Shown: one piece after another, positions 1 through 11,399 of the stretch | Layout of the letters: the number at the start of each line of letters is the position of its first letter | Position numbering within the stretch: position 1 is the stretch's first letter | Assembly: GCF_902459465.1 (NCBI RefSeq) | Contig: NC_047076.1 | Span: 8,130,146-8,194,145 of the forward strand | Direction of reading: 5' to 3' | Length of the DNA: 64,000 bases | DNA from: Asterias rubens | Lineage: Eukaryota; Echinodermata; Asteroidea; Forcipulatida; Asteriidae | Program-made: the position numbers and the translations under genes | The notes under the pieces: model-generated | The model's input: the letters and a program-made list of their open reading frames with translations, nothing else | What the model was told of the DNA's origin: nothing | The model's database searches: none

Positions 1-565
1 ACAATTTATACAGATTTCTCATTGACGGTCAGTGCTGCCTCAACTTGAACATCAAAAATAAAGCAAATTGTGTTGTTATACCACAGTAATAGATTGTGAA
101 TATTATTGGTCGATGGGAACCATTCAGGGGAACATGAGTGATGTACCCACATGGGGCACATTACCTTGATCGTGCCCACCTTTTGTTATTTCCACCGCCA
201 AATGCAATATTTGAAATAGCCCCAGGTATGAGGCTGTAATTACACTGGTAGAAGATAAATTGATTCATGTTCTTCGCCAATGTGTTTGAATTTGTTCAAC
301 CAAACAACAAAATTGTTTTCCCTTCCTGCAATCTATTACCATGATGTAACAAAACAATTAATGCACGCTGTGTGATAGGGTCCATGGGTTTTGTACACCT
401 TTGACGGCAACGCCGAGGGTGCTATTTGGCCACTCCTGTGTGCAAAACACAATGGACCCCCCCCCCCCCATTGAACAGCGTGCAACAATTGATTCATGTT
501 CTAAATAGAGATTCCTGGCAAACTATTCACAAGAGTTGATGGATTTATTCATCAGGAATTATATC

Positions 566-1110
566 TTATTCATAAATACCTCAGACAGATTCGCTATTCC
601 TATTGGTTGGAGAGCACGTCACGTGGGTGTGTATAAACCTTTGTTTATGACCGGTAAAAAGTGTTAATTCATGGGCGTGACACGTGACTTTGCACCCGTT
701 CTTATAGGACAGTTTCTTCATTCCTATTGGTCGAGAGCAACGGTTTAAACAGTTGTGCCACATCACGCGATACGCGCGACACGCACAGCATTTCCTTATA
801 AGGAGTTGTTTACCCGAGGGCGGTGGAGGGCTTTACCATTTCATAGCTGGAGGGATGTTGTGTTGAAAGAAATTATTTAACAATTATAATTTTTGCATTT
901 ATTTTACTTTTTGACCAAAAAGTGATGATGTTTTTGACCGAAAAGGTATGAATGGGAATCAGTGTGTTGAATCGGTTTTCAACTAGTGGTTTAAACCCGC
1001 CGAGGCCAGGTTCTTTATAATTTACCTCGGTAAAATTATCAAGAACCAGGCCTCGTTGGGATTAAACCACTAGTTGAAAACCTCTTCATCACACATTGAT
1101 TCCCTTATTT
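566..1110. mobile_element. Dispersed DNA element with hairpin 3' end (copy 1)
   Basis: Shares ATTCCTATTGGTCGAGAGCA, ACATCACGCGATACGCGCGA and TTGAATCGGTTTTCAACTAG with the copies at 2432-2612 and 14838-15246. It ends in an imperfect hairpin (about 970-1085) around CCGAGGCCAGGTTCTTTAT. Confidence 0.8.
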
Positions 1111-1677
1111 ACAAATTGACTTCCATCGTTTAGTTGTACCAGCCCGGTTACGATGTTACTTCAAGTTTAAAATGGATTTCATCAGCTAGTATGACATGAG
1201 CACTACATAGCCCAATTTCATGTCTCTGCTAAGGGCATAAGTCTGCACTTACAGCCCATAGTATTTCTTGCTTTACAGGGCCTTCGTAAGCGCAGAATTC
1301 CGCTGTACAAAGAGCTATGAAATTTGACCCGGTTTGACATGTGAGTGGCTATCAGGTCCACTTTTTGAGTTCAATTTCCAGTGACGTGAGTTTGTAAGAG
1401 GAATAGACCGATCCAGTAGGCTCCACCCACGATGCACGTGTGAGCAAGAATACGTGGGTCTCTCCAATGCCTTTCTGCCATATACATGTAGCTCTATGCT
1501 TTCTGCACAACTCTGCCGCGCGCGCCAAGCATACACGCACGCATGTCGGACCTTAGCATTGGGCACAAATTCATCGAAAGAGTTTATCTGGTCATTTGTT
1601 GCAGTGCCTTTTGACCGGGCCACCGACTCATGGCCACAGGAATTCTGTGAAACGTATGCCTACATGCTGACTGTATA

Positions 1678-2405
1678 AATGCACAACCTGCAACTGTGCC
1701 TCACCAATGCACAACCTGCAACTGTGCCTCACCAATGCACAACCTGCAACTGTGCCTCACCAATGCACAACCTGCAACTGTGCCTCACCAATGCACAACC
1801 TGCAACTGTGCCTCACCAATGCACAACCTGCAACTGTGCCTCACCAATGCACAACCTGCAACTGTGCCTCACCAATGCACAACCTGCAACTGTGCCTCAC
1901 CAATGCACAACCTGCAACTGTGCCTCACCAATGCACAACCTGCAACTGTGCCTCACCAATGCACAACCTGCAACTGTGCCTCACCAATGCACAACCTGCA
2001 ACTGTGCCTCACCAATGCACAACCTGCAACTGTGCCTCACCAATGCACAACCTGCAACTGTGCCTCACCAATGCACAACCTGCAACTGTGCCTCACCAAT
2101 GCACAACCTGCAACTGTGCCTCACCAATGCACAACCTGCAACTGTGCCTCACCAATGCACAACCTGCAACTGTGCCTCACCAATGCACAACCTGCAACTG
2201 TGCCTCACCAATGCACAACCTGCAACTGTGCCTCACCAATGCACAACCTGCAACTGTGCCTCACCAATGCACAACCTGCAACTGTGCCTCACCAATGCAC
2301 AACCTGCAACTGTGCCTCACCAATGCACAACCTGCAACTGTGCCTCACCAATGCACAACCTGCAACTGTGCCTCACCAATGCACAACCTGCAACTGTGCC
2401 TCACC
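1678..2405. repeat. Minisatellite, 26 exact copies of a 28-bp unit
   Basis: Unit runs AATGCACAACCTGCAACTGT then GCCTCACC. The span is 728 bp, exactly 26 x 28, and I see no variant copy. The unit has no stop codon in any forward frame, so three long overlapping open frames arise, each giving the same circular 28-residue peptide; I do not regard them as genes. Confidence 0.97.
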
Positions 2406-2431
2406 ACAAAGGCTACTCCAGAAACTCAAAT

Positions 2432-2612
2432 GCCTCTTTCATAAATACCTAAGACAGTTGATCCATTCTGATTGGTCGAGAGGGCATCACGCGGGGGCGT
2501 TTGAACGGATGGTATAACACCAGTGAAAAGTGTTGAAACATGGGCGTGACACGCGAGCTTGCACCTGTGCTTATAAGACAGTTTCTTCATTCCTATTGGT
2601 CGAGAGCAACTT
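2432..2612. mobile_element. Dispersed DNA element, partial copy 2
   Basis: Starts just after the 28-bp array; shares TATTGGTCGAGAGCAAC and TGGGCGTGACACGCGA-type sequence with copy 1. Truncated before the hairpin end. Confidence 0.75.
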
Positions 2613-3011
2613 TATAAAACAGTCACTATGTGTCGCAAGAGACTTTCGCTCGTTAATGCGCATTTTTGTGTCGTTCAAAGCAAACTGGTTTTTATGAATA
2701 TGGACTTGACCTTAGACTTGAATACTAATCTGGAATGGATGCAGAATTGCTCCCAAGCTGATGTTGTGGATTTTTTAGTACCATGTACTATGACAGTGCT
2801 GTATGGTTAGTCTGTTAGAAACTGGGCATACACAACAACCATGCATAGGTTTACTGTGGTTTTTCTGACAAGCTCTCTCACCATTGAGTTTTCAGACATC
2901 AAAGTTAGACAGAGATGATCGTCCACGGAGTTGACATCTGAAAACTCACAGATGCGAGTGGTTTTGAGTATTGCTTGAAACTACTTAAATTTGTCGGGGA
3001 ACATTTATCTT

Positions 3012-3393
3012 AAAGGCAGTGGACACTAATGGTAATTACTCAAAATAGTTATTAGCATAAAACCTTACTTGGTAACGAGTAATGTGGAGCTGTTAATAGT
3101 ATAAAACATTGTGAGAAACGCTCCCTCTGAAGTGAATTAGTTTTCGAGAAAGAAGTAATTTTCCACGAATTTAATTTCGAGACCTCAAGTTTAGAACTTG
3201 AGGTCTCGAAAACAAGCATCTGAAAGCACACAACTTCTTGTGACAAGGGTGTTTATTCTTTCATAGTTATCTCGCAACTCCGACGACCGATCGAGCTCAA
3301 ATTTCACAGGTTTGTTATTTTATGCATATGTTGAGATACACCAAGTGAGAAGACTGGTCTTTGACAATTACCAATAGTGTACACTGTCTTTAA
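3012..3393. mobile_element. 385-bp palindromic MITE (family A)
   Basis: Ends AAAGGCAGTGGACACTAATG and, inverted, ATTACCAATAGTGTACACTG. The centre is a palindrome around CTCAAGTTTAGAACTTGAG. Confidence 0.93.
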
Positions 3394-3544
3394 CTTCATC
3401 CTGAGAACAGAATTCCTTGGTTTTATGTTCCTTGTTTTAACTTCAACCCATGTGTAATCATATTGTGTATGCCCGTTTTTATTATGCAGTGGTAGGTGCA
3501 GTGGACTTGCCAATTAATTTTGTGACCTGTACCCACAAAAATAG

Positions 3545-3795
3545 GAGGTAGATTTTCAAACATTATTCCTAAGCTTACCGTAAGCAAAGAATCTGCACTT
3601 ACGGAAGCAAGGAATTCCAGGCTTACTTCACGAGTTAGCAGGGAATGTTTGCATGTGTAAGTGCGTACCCCCACCTTATTAGGCGTTCTTCGCTTACACA
3701 GCTAGTGAAGAAATTCAGCACTTGCACAGTTAGCGGAGAATGGTGAACGTAAGCCCGTAATCTGGCAATAAGCAGACCCATGAAATTGGGCCATA
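3545..3795. mobile_element. Dispersed repeat ending TGAAATTGGGCC (family D relative)
   Basis: AAGCTTACCGTAAGCAAAGA, CTTACGGAAGCAAGGAATTC and GTGAACGTAAGCCCGTAATC recur in shorter form near 26985-27180 and 34795-34925. Confidence 0.6.
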
Positions 3796-4180
3796 GTGTC
3801 TCTTAAAATTTGCAAACATTTTGCATCACTTTTGTTTAGAATTCAGTTTGGGAAAAAAATCATCTTTTACCCCAGTGTTTTTTTTTATGGAGGCAGGTCA
3901 CGTTTCTATATTGAACTGGTAACCATTGGGACACTGACTGTAGAGAGAGAATGCACACTGCAAACCGCTAGTAATATCTGTCTCTGTGGGGCGGATACTC
4001 AGCAGACAATCTCAGGAACTCATTTACATTCTGTGGAAAGAAGCTTCTTATTAAACAAAACCCAAGCTCTCTAAACTTGTTATACACTACTCCAAATCGT
4101 TTCACTTCAGATGCGTTATCTTGGAGTTTTACATACAGACCTTGAATTAACCTACGAAACCCACAGCAATGGGAGACTCT

Positions 4181-4286
4181 AGGTGGCAGCAGACCTACCA
4201 GGTAAATCTATTGTTCTTGGTAATGTGCGCATGCTCAGAATGACGAAACAATGGAAACTTACCTGGTAAGTCTGCTGCTACCTAGC
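4181..4286. repeat. Short palindromic element
   Basis: AGGTGGCAGCAGACCTACCA and, inverted, CTGGTAAGTCTGCTGCTACC bracket about 60 bp. Confidence 0.8.
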
Positions 4287-5154
4287 GTTCAAAATGCTCC
4301 AATTGCCAGAGGCCCTGTGCTTTTGCTGTGGTGCCCTTTGCAAAGCTCCAATACAAAATGACATTTACTTCAGAGAGGTGCCCCTTACCAGAGGGAAATT
4401 GCTGTGCCCCTTCAACAGCGAAGTTCACACACAGATACTCGTCATTTGATTGGCGGAACACACCTCATGTGTCACCCATTATTTTGCAATGAATACTGCT
4501 GCATTGCTTCAAATTAAGTATAGGAGTCCTACATGGATGCTATAGGACGCTCCCAAGAAAAAAATCAGTCCCCACTGGTTTGTCCAAATGAGGCAAGGTC
4601 GTGTTATGGCCAACAAGATTGACGCCTACATGGAGTGTTCCACATTATTTAGAAATGGGTTTTTGTTATTTTTTAGAATGTGGGGTCTAGACAAGTTTTT
4701 GTCTATTTTGTGTCTAGTGTGAAAATGTTTCAAATGACAAGGATCTATGTGTGATTTATATGAAACGGATATTTAAAGCATTTTGTTCATGCTTTTGAAA
4801 TATAGTCACCGGATGAAATCTGGCTTTTCAAATTCACTTCGCTTCGTGAAATAGAATAGTCTATATTTCAACTCATGATTATGTTCTACGGCAATACACT
4901 CAAACGAATCCATAGTATACTTGATGCTGTTAGAGTCCTTTGAAAAAAAACAAAAAACAACAACAACAAACGAACGTAGTCATTTCTGGTGAGATTCAAA
5001 CCCACAGAAATGTATGTATTGCCACTAATCAAAAGCCATACATAGTTTGGAGTATGACTCGACAACGATGCGCCATGCAACCATCCTGGTACATGTGATA
5101 TGGTGTTTTTGGCTGGTAGCCTTTTTTTTAAAATTCAGTAGAGACATTGCTGTC

Positions 5155-5500
5155 GGGGCCCAATTTCATAGAGTTGCTGAAGCATAAAGAGTTGCTTAAG
5201 CATGAGAAGTAGCGAAGTACAAAAAAATACTTACCAGAATAACGTTATCAGCTAAAATACCATGCCAAATGTAACATTTTAAGCATTATGAAATTTGACA
5301 CATGGCCAAATATTTCATAGAGCTTTAGCACAAAAAATAGCTAAGCAAAACAAATTATGCTCACCGAAAAATGGTTACCAGGCAAACTAATATTCAACAT
5401 GTACAATCTGTGGCTGGTACCCAGCCATTTTTTTTGCTTAGCAGAAAAAAATGTAAGCATTGTTTTCATCTTGCACAGCTGTATGAAATTGGAGCCCGAT
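5155..5500. mobile_element. Family D-like repeat next to calaxin exon 5
   Basis: GGGGCCCAATTTCATAGAGT starts it and GTATGAAATTGGAGCCCGA ends it, 16 bp from the exon 5 donor. The middle is a degenerate or double insertion. Confidence 0.7.
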
Positions 5501-5516
5501 GGGAAAAGGGGTTTAC

Positions 5517-5621
5517 CTCTTGTTCTGGTAAGCAGGCACCAAAATGCTCCAAGTACAACGGATCAACAGAGACAATCGAAGAAAAATCATCAGGGCCGAT
5601 CTTGTTGTCTTTGTCCAAATC
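5517..5621 (-). CDS. EFCAB1: Calaxin coding exon 5, third EF-hand
   Basis: Begins [12 protein letters not shown] and ends FGACLPEQE at a GTAAAC donor. Loop position 6 is Asn instead of Gly and position 12 is Asp instead of Glu, so calcium affinity may be reduced. Without splicing, the frame continues 16 codons into a repeat and hits TGA. Confidence 0.85.
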
Positions 5622-8600
5622 CTGGTGTAAATGTCAAAGAAATATCAAGAGTTTTAATAGAGAGTGTAAACCAAACATGCCTAACATCTTTTGCACAAAT
5701 GCAATGACCAGCAGTCGATTTCACAAAATGCCTAGGATAAATCCTATCTGGAGTTATCATGGGATGGGTTCAATGCGTCCAACGTCAATGGTTGCAGAAC
5801 TGAACACTTCCCAAGTCCCAAGATTAATCCTAAATTAGGAAGAGTTTGGTGAAATCAATGGCTGGACTTGAACCAACACTTTTATACAACACTAGAACTT
5901 GAATCTTGGGCACCAGACTACTTGGCACCGATAAGGTCTTTCTATTATTGGTAGGACTAGAATTATTCACCTCATACATTACACAACACAAGGGACCCAC
6001 AGCTAAACGTCCCATCTGAAGGATGCAGCAATAATGGTTTAAGTGTCTTGGTAAAGGACACAAGTGTCACTGGGACTCAAACTCACACTCTGCTGATCAA
6101 AAACACGAGGGGTGGATTTCACCAAGAGTTAGGACTAGTCTTATCTCGAGTTAGGACAAGTTACTCGTCCTTACTTAGGACTACCGTTATGTTTTTAATA
6201 TCTCCTAGGACTAGTCCTTAATTAGTCTAGTTGGTAAGACACATCTCTAGAATTGCAAGGGTCGTGGGTTCGAATCCCACCCGAGTAATATGCCTGTGAT
6301 ATTTTTTCACAGGACTTGGGAAAGTACTGAGTATACAGTGCTAACATACATCGGTGTATGGGTAAAAACCAAAAATTAATATTGTTTATCCCCGATGCAA
6401 ATTTAACATCTCTTACAGTTAGGACTAGTCGTAACTCTTTGTGAAATCGACTGCTGAGCTTGAGTCCGGCACCCTTATTCGCTCAACTCCTTGTCTTACC
6501 ATTTTCTTGATGGTTATATCAACCAGGTCCTTGATGCCTTCATCAGGATCTTCCTCTGTCTGTAGCTTAGCCATGCTGTTCTTCAGCAAATTAAACACTT
6601 CTTCTTTTGTGATAAAGCCGTCATCGTTTAAATCATAAACCTTGAAGCAGACTGTGGAGAGCAAAACATGGTTTAATTATCATTCATAATGACCAGCTGG
6701 ACCTGTTTATAACCGTCTGGCTTCCGCGTGTCGGGCACACCTATGCCAATATTATCACGCGGAACGCGCAATTCATAGCTATTTGTAACAGCGCGTAATC
6801 TATTTCTAAGCGCGCGCGCACACACAACCCAGGCGCATCAAACAGATTCTTCACAAAGTTTTTGCAAAAAAATACTTAGCGCAGAAATTTCATTTATGAA
6901 TGGGAATAAAAGAGTAGTGACTCATTATTTAACGTCCGTTTAAAACCTTGCAGGATCGTTGCCGTGCGATAAAGGACTTCGCCTCGGCAACGACCCTGCC
7001 GGGTTTAAAGGGCCATTAAAGAACCCTTTTATTTCCCTTATAAGTAGGATTTGAAACTTTACATGGTGGGAGTATAATTAGGTGAGGTTTGCAGTTAGCA
7101 CTATTTCTAAATCTCTTTTGAGTAGTATTGGTTCTGAATCTGGTTCTTTTTCAGAACCAACACTACTCAAAACGTATTTAACAATTGTGGCTTCTTATTT
7201 AGCGTGCATATTGCTCAAGGCGCTTTAACATACAGTATTTCCTGCAAGGTATGTCGGACTGTGTTTGAATTATGAGACCTACTCTTTTTTTATAACACCA
7301 GGTAACGGTTTACAAGGTGCTGTGGTGCAATATGCTGCCAAACAGCCGTTTGCGTATTAGATTTGAATATTGTCTGGTACAATGGCGTGCTTGATCACAA
7401 TTTACCACTTAAATTTGAATTCCTTAGACTATACAGACAGTTGCTATGTCACATAATTCGGGGCAAGCTTTTGTATAGCAACCTCCAGATGAGCAGACCC
7501 TGGTACCATTGTGTCATACACATTCATTCAGAATTGTGTATGGGTGTTCACTGTCTCTTACGTAACTACGCAAAAGCTTGCCCCGAATCATGTGACATAC
7601 CAACTGTCTCTATAGTCTGGTGAATTCAAATTTAAGCAGTAACTTGTGATCAAGCACGTCATTGTACCAGACAATATTCAAATCTAACAAGCAAATGGCT
7701 TATCCAGCAATCGCAAATATATATTCAGCATGTTGAGAGGGAAAGAAGAAACAAATTTGCTTGGTGTATTTCACCAAGGACAAGCAAGTACGGGTAGACT
7801 TGAAATCAGGCCGGATTTTCAGAATGCGACCCAAATCTCCCTTTCTCGGTTTGTACAGTCCTGAGTCTGTCGATGCTTAGTCTTTTGTCAAGGCCTTCAT
7901 AGACAGCTTCATAGAGCCGCTAAAGTGACTGTAAGGGGAGACCACCAGCACGAGTCGAGCCTTCTACAACCCGTGTCTTCTACAACCCGTTTTTTAAATT
8001 AATTACTCATAGAGTATGAAATGTGCATTATTCATATTCTTTAACCGCATGATACTTAACCGGATACGGCCAGTGCTAGACCCACTCTTATACCGGCCTC
8101 AGGTCGACCTACGATTTTCTTGCGCCTGCAAAAAACCATCGGCAACGCGCAGACAAAATATGCTCAGGTCTTAACAACTGAGAAATCGTGCGCCTGGGAT
8201 TGGTTCCCGACCGTCGGGATCACGTCATACAAGTTGAAATTGTTCTACTCGTGCGACCTAATTTTTGTTGAGCGGCGACTGTTTCAGATTGTCTTAAAAT
8301 CATCGCAGTTACGCTCAGGTAGAAAAATAATCACCGACTGAAAAATTCCCGATGGTCTTAGCTCAGGCGCAGTGTGATCTGGAAAAGTCAGTCGCCAACT
8401 GTTTTTTGTTGATGCAAGGTCGACCTGAGGTCGGCTTAAAGGGCAGAGCAGAATGGGTTCTGGCAAGAGAGGTCAACACTTGGGCACATCATCGCGCTCA
8501 GGAGAATCGTTGAAGGAGTCAGGCACAGACATCTTCCTACAGTCATCACCTTTATCGACTTCCGTAAGGCATTTGACACGATCCACCAGGACAAGATGAT

Positions 8601-10807
8601 AAACATCCTCACTGCCTACGGGATCCCAAACAGGCTAGTTGAGGTGATCGGGTCAACATACGCAAACACCAGGGTAAAGGTCACTTCACCAGATTAGCCT
8701 ACACCAGATGGTGTCAGTGATTTCTTTCACATACGAGCGGGAATACTTCAGTGTGATGTTGGCCCTTCCTCTTCATCATTGTCCTTGACCATGCCCTGAG
8801 AAAGGCAATTGGCGGTAGAGAAGAAGAGCTGGGTTTCACCTAGTTCCCTGCAATAGCCGATGTGTGCCTCCTGTGACAATCACTGACCTGGATTTTGCGG
8901 ATGATATCGCACTGGTTTCAAACACAATTGAGCAGGTCCAGGACCTGTTACTGTCGGTCGAGGAGGAGTGCCTGAAAGTTGGCCTACAGCTGAACACAAA
9001 AAAGACCAAGGTGATTGCTTACACATCAGCGACCCTCCTGTTCACATGGGCAGTCTCGAGCTTCTACATGGCGTTTGACTTGATGATTATGCAAAGTACT
9101 GAACATTTAACCAATCAACAATCTCTACCAATCTTACTTACATTGCTTCTTTTCTTCTATAGTTCCTCGTAGAAATATCGAGAGACCATGAAGCCATTCT
9201 GACTGACTCACATAGTTGTCACTGTCTGTGTCAAAAACTCTCACAACTGGAAGGAGAAAAACAAAAAGAGTTAAATAATAATAGGGCCTTGTCAAACACG
9301 GTTGCTCTTTAGGCCAACTTACCCTTAGTGAGTTACACTGTCAGAATAGCAACTCTACTATAGAATTCCAAAGGTCATGGGTTCCAATCCCACTCGAGTA
9401 ACGTGCCTGTGATTTTTTTTCACAGAGCTCAGGAAAGTACCGAGTACAAAGTGCTAATACCACACATTGGTGTACGGGTAAAACCAATATTAAGATTCTT
9501 TATTCCTGATGCAAATATAACATCTAGCAAAAATACGGACACCAATATTAAATACAGTAAACTTTTTTTATTTAAAGGGTCTATGTACTTTTTCCAAACA
9601 CAAAACACAATGTCAACAGATTTACACTAAACTAACACAGTTTGAAGATTATGATAGTAGAAAGCTTTCCTTGAAATTTTACTTACTGAGGTGCTGTAGT
9701 TATGCTATGGTTTTGGGATAATATCATAACTGGTTAATGGGATTATACATGCTATAAATAATTTTCATCTTCCTGAGACGAAAATTATTTTGTGAATTGT
9801 TTTACTCATTTCTCAAAAACTACACGACCCCAGTTAGTAATATTTGAAGGGAAGCTTTCCACTATCATTATCTTCAAACCCTGTAAGTTTAACGTAAATC
9901 TGTGGACATTTTGAAAAAGTACCCGAATCCTTTAATTTAAAAATAAAAATGTAACAAATCCAAGTTGATTTACTTCTATCAAGAATGAGGTCGTCTGTCA
10001 CTCCAAACTTAACATGAAGTTGCTCTCGAACCTGGGTACGTTCTAATTTGTCTGGTCTGGCTGGATTGACTTTTCCAAGGCTCCTGAACATGTTAATAAG
10101 GGACTCCGTTTCCTCTTTGGTAACTGTAATCAAATTGACAGAAAATCAGTAAATTAAATCATTTGGTTGGATTGGTAAAACATATTTAGGATACATAAAA
10201 GTTGTCCAAAGAAAACATGATTAAGAACGGATTTTGCTTCAATGATGGTTCTGGTTATACAATTTATTTAAAATGTTTGACCAGTTGACAATCGATGACA
10301 TTTCTTTGAATTGATTGACTGACACGACATGCATTCAATGGTTTATTAATGTTCAATTCAAATGTTGTTTTAAAACTTAAAGTAATTTAACATTTGTTGA
10401 CAGCAGTTGGACGGAGTGACACCAACAAATGACAAGCAAGTTGCAACGTCAACAAAGACCCTCGATTGACAGTTCAGTGAAATTTATGTAGTTTTGAAGA
10501 ATGACATTTTCTGTCAAGGATACTTTAATTTTAAACCTCGATATAAGCTAGGGCTTTATGCCTCTTGAGGAATGTGATTGTGTATTATACAAAAAAATAT
10601 TTATGCAAAACAGCAAATTATTGTGATTTATATCTCATCCATATCACAACTGGGTAAGGTAAAAACTACACGGCCACTTCATCACAGCAACGCCGCTGCC
10701 AAGTAAATATTCATGTTTTTCAGTACTTCACGAGTACTTATTATTTATACACAACATTCATTAACTTCCATAAAGACTATGTACTTACAGTGCAGCCCAG
10801 GCGCCAT
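5517..10807 (-). CDS. EFCAB1: Calaxin (EF-hand calcium-binding domain protein 1), five exons, C-terminus incomplete
   Basis: Coding exons in transcript order: 10807-10789, 10123-9974, 9246-9142, 6651-6500 and 5621-5517. Every intron is GT-AG and phases match, giving 177 codons. Three EF-hand regions are visible: [12 protein letters not shown] (about residues 62-73), [12 protein letters not shown] (98-109) and a weaker [12 protein letters not shown] (143-154). The stretches [12 protein letters not shown] and FGACLPE are characteristic of calaxin. In the family this is an axonemal Ca2+ sensor that binds outer-arm dynein and modulates ciliary and sperm beating. Vertebrate calaxin has about 210 residues, so roughly 20-30 C-terminal residues are missing. 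Either a further exon lies below 5517 and I could not recognise it, or exon 5 reads on into a repeat and stops after 16 more codons. The start is the first ATG after an in-frame stop; the N-terminus is shorter than in vertebrates. The gene is head-to-head with NMT. Confidence 0.88.
5925..6495 (-). mobile_element. Threefold nest: tRNA-Leu-like SINE, split by a family C palindrome, itself holding another SINE
   Basis: The outer SINE occupies about 5925-6111 and resumes at about 6448-6495 with the tRNA-like CCGGACTCAAGCTC on the minus strand. The palindrome (about 6112-6447) starts GGGGTGGATTTCACCAAGAG. Inside it, 6222-6405 is a second SINE. The outer SINE's 5' end lies within a few bases of the calaxin exon 4 donor at 6499. 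Confidence 0.8.
6222..6405 (+). mobile_element. tRNA-derived SINE (B box GGTTCGAATCCC)
   Basis: GTCTAGTTGGTAAGACAC resembles a tRNA A box and GTGGGTTCGAATCCCACCC a B box. The tail GCCTGTGATATTTTTTCACA and GTGTATGGGTAAAAACC is shared with the copies near 9340 and 21573. Confidence 0.85.
6500..6651 (-). CDS. EFCAB1: Calaxin coding exon 4, EF-hand loop [12 protein letters not shown]
   Basis: Starts with [13 protein letters not shown] and runs to DITIKKM, ending in phase 0 at ATG|GTAAGA. A SINE head begins only a few bases past this donor (see the 5925-6495 nest). Confidence 0.93.
7344..7699. mobile_element. TIR element with arms of about 135 bp, calaxin intron 3
   Basis: Arms include TTAGATTTGAATATTGTCTG and CATAATTCGGGGCAAGCTTT, repeated in inverse at 7560-7699 with several mismatches. 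Confidence 0.85.
8092..8436. mobile_element. TIR element, calaxin intron 3
   Basis: Ends CCGGCCTCAGGTCGACCT and AGGTCGACCTGAGGTCGGC. Internal symmetric blocks include TGGCGACT and AGTCAGTCGCC types. A short forward open frame inside is spurious. Confidence 0.75.
8470..9040 (+). pseudogene. Broken non-LTR retrotransposon reverse-transcriptase fragment
   Basis: One frame reads [17 protein letters not shown], a conserved RT palm motif, then hits an in-frame TAG near 8696. Another frame (8864 onward) gives [14 protein letters not shown] with the catalytic F-A-D-D box, then [11 protein letters not shown]. At least one stop and one frameshift separate the halves, so it is dead. It lies in calaxin intron 3, antisense to the gene. 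Confidence 0.9.
9142..9246 (-). CDS. EFCAB1: Calaxin coding exon 3, EF-hand loop [12 protein letters not shown]
   Basis: Contains a canonical 12-residue EF loop followed by the family-typical [11 protein letters not shown] and the start of the EEKKQFCF helix. Acceptor is ttctccttccag and donor is GTAAGT. Confidence 0.9.
9340..9500 (+). mobile_element. tRNA-derived SINE, second copy
   Basis: Degraded A box, B box GGGTTCCAATCCCACTC, then the same GTGCCTGTGATTTTTTTTCA tail and GTGTACGGGTAAAACC. Confidence 0.8.
9573..9936. mobile_element. Family B MITE (about 360 bp)
   Basis: Ends AAAGGGTCTATGTACTTTTT and, inverted, AAAAAGTACCCGAATCCTTT. Internal inverted blocks AGAAAGCTTTCCTTGAA and TGAAGGGAAGCTTTCCA. 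It ends about 40 bp from calaxin exon 2. Confidence 0.9.
9974..10123 (-). CDS. EFCAB1: Calaxin coding exon 2
   Basis: Encodes [16 protein letters not shown] through [11 protein letters not shown], the N-terminal helices and degenerate first EF-hand of calaxin. Acceptor is ttgattacag; donor is GTAAAT after a phase-1 base. Confidence 0.85.
10789..10807 (-). CDS. EFCAB1: Calaxin coding exon 1 (start codon)
   Basis: Only 19 coding nucleotides (MAPGLH plus one base) before a consensus GTAAGT donor. The split codon completes as Phe with the next exon, giving HFTKEE, which aligns with the HF-x-K-x-E of vertebrate calaxin. An in-frame TAA lies about 60 nt upstream of the ATG, with no other ATG between. 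Confidence 0.7.
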
Positions 10808-11374
10808 TTTGTACAATTTCGTGTAGTAAACAGTGTGCAAAATCTTAAAAAGTTACTTGCACTCTCGCAGAGTTGTCCTAACTTTTTGCGTCGTCCGTCG
10901 CTACGTAAAAATCCGCTGCATGTAAATTTGGCTGGCTCCCACATTATTTCTCCGGTTTCTTGGAAGAGGTAAACATATCCAGTGGGTACCAGTGAATACC
11001 AAGTGAGTCTGATTTCCGCCTCGCGACGTAAGTATGCGCTGTGCGCATGTACAGCACTGATTCAGTGATGTTTAGTCTGCGTGTTGGTACATTCACTATG
11101 CTCAATGCGGTATTTTTGGTCACGCTTAAGAGCTCTCTACTGAGGTGGTCAATTTTTTTTCTTTTCAATCTTAATTGACTTTGCATAATTACAATTTTGT
11201 AATACATTCCAAATTAGATATTCAAAAAGTTCCCTTGGAAGGTAGATTGAGGGAATTACTAAGTGATTATGTTGGCCTCCTCCATGCTCCATGGATCCAC
11301 GGAGGTAGAATGGATGAAGTTCAGTGATGCAGCATGCAGCCTTCAAAACTTTATTTTTTTCCGCGAACCCCTAG

Positions 11375-11399
11375 CCCCCCCCCCCCCCCCCCCCCCCCC
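11375..11399. repeat. C25 homopolymer in the calaxin/NMT intergenic region
   Basis: Twenty-five consecutive C, preceded by TAG and followed by GCC. The complementary strand could form stacked G structures. A shorter C13 run is at 457-469. Confidence 0.95.

Larger units (their letters stand above)
1..5516. other. Repeat-only left flank
   Basis: No recognisable exon. It contains the dispersed element copies at 566 and 2432, the 28-bp array, the family A MITE at 3012 and palindromes. The last calaxin exon may lie here but could not be identified. 1-560 and 4400-4880 show nothing beyond AT-rich unique sequence. Confidence 0.6.

Noticed and set aside
1678..2405. CRISPR array
   Set aside because: Units are directly contiguous with no spacers, and this is animal DNA; the same applies to the 47-, 93-, 95- and 106-bp arrays.
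1679..2517. Three long overlapping open frames of 245-273 codons
   Set aside because: They exist only because the 28-bp repeat unit has no stop; all give the same cyclic peptide and no gene structure surrounds them.
3304..3674. Minus-strand open frames over the MITE at 3012 and its right flank
   Set aside because: The recurring peptides come from the MITE family sequence and appear at every copy, so they are repeat-derived.
6226..6290. tRNA gene candidate with a GGTTCGAATCCC T-loop
   Set aside because: The same head and a non-tRNA tail recur at 9340 and 21573, so it is a SINE family.
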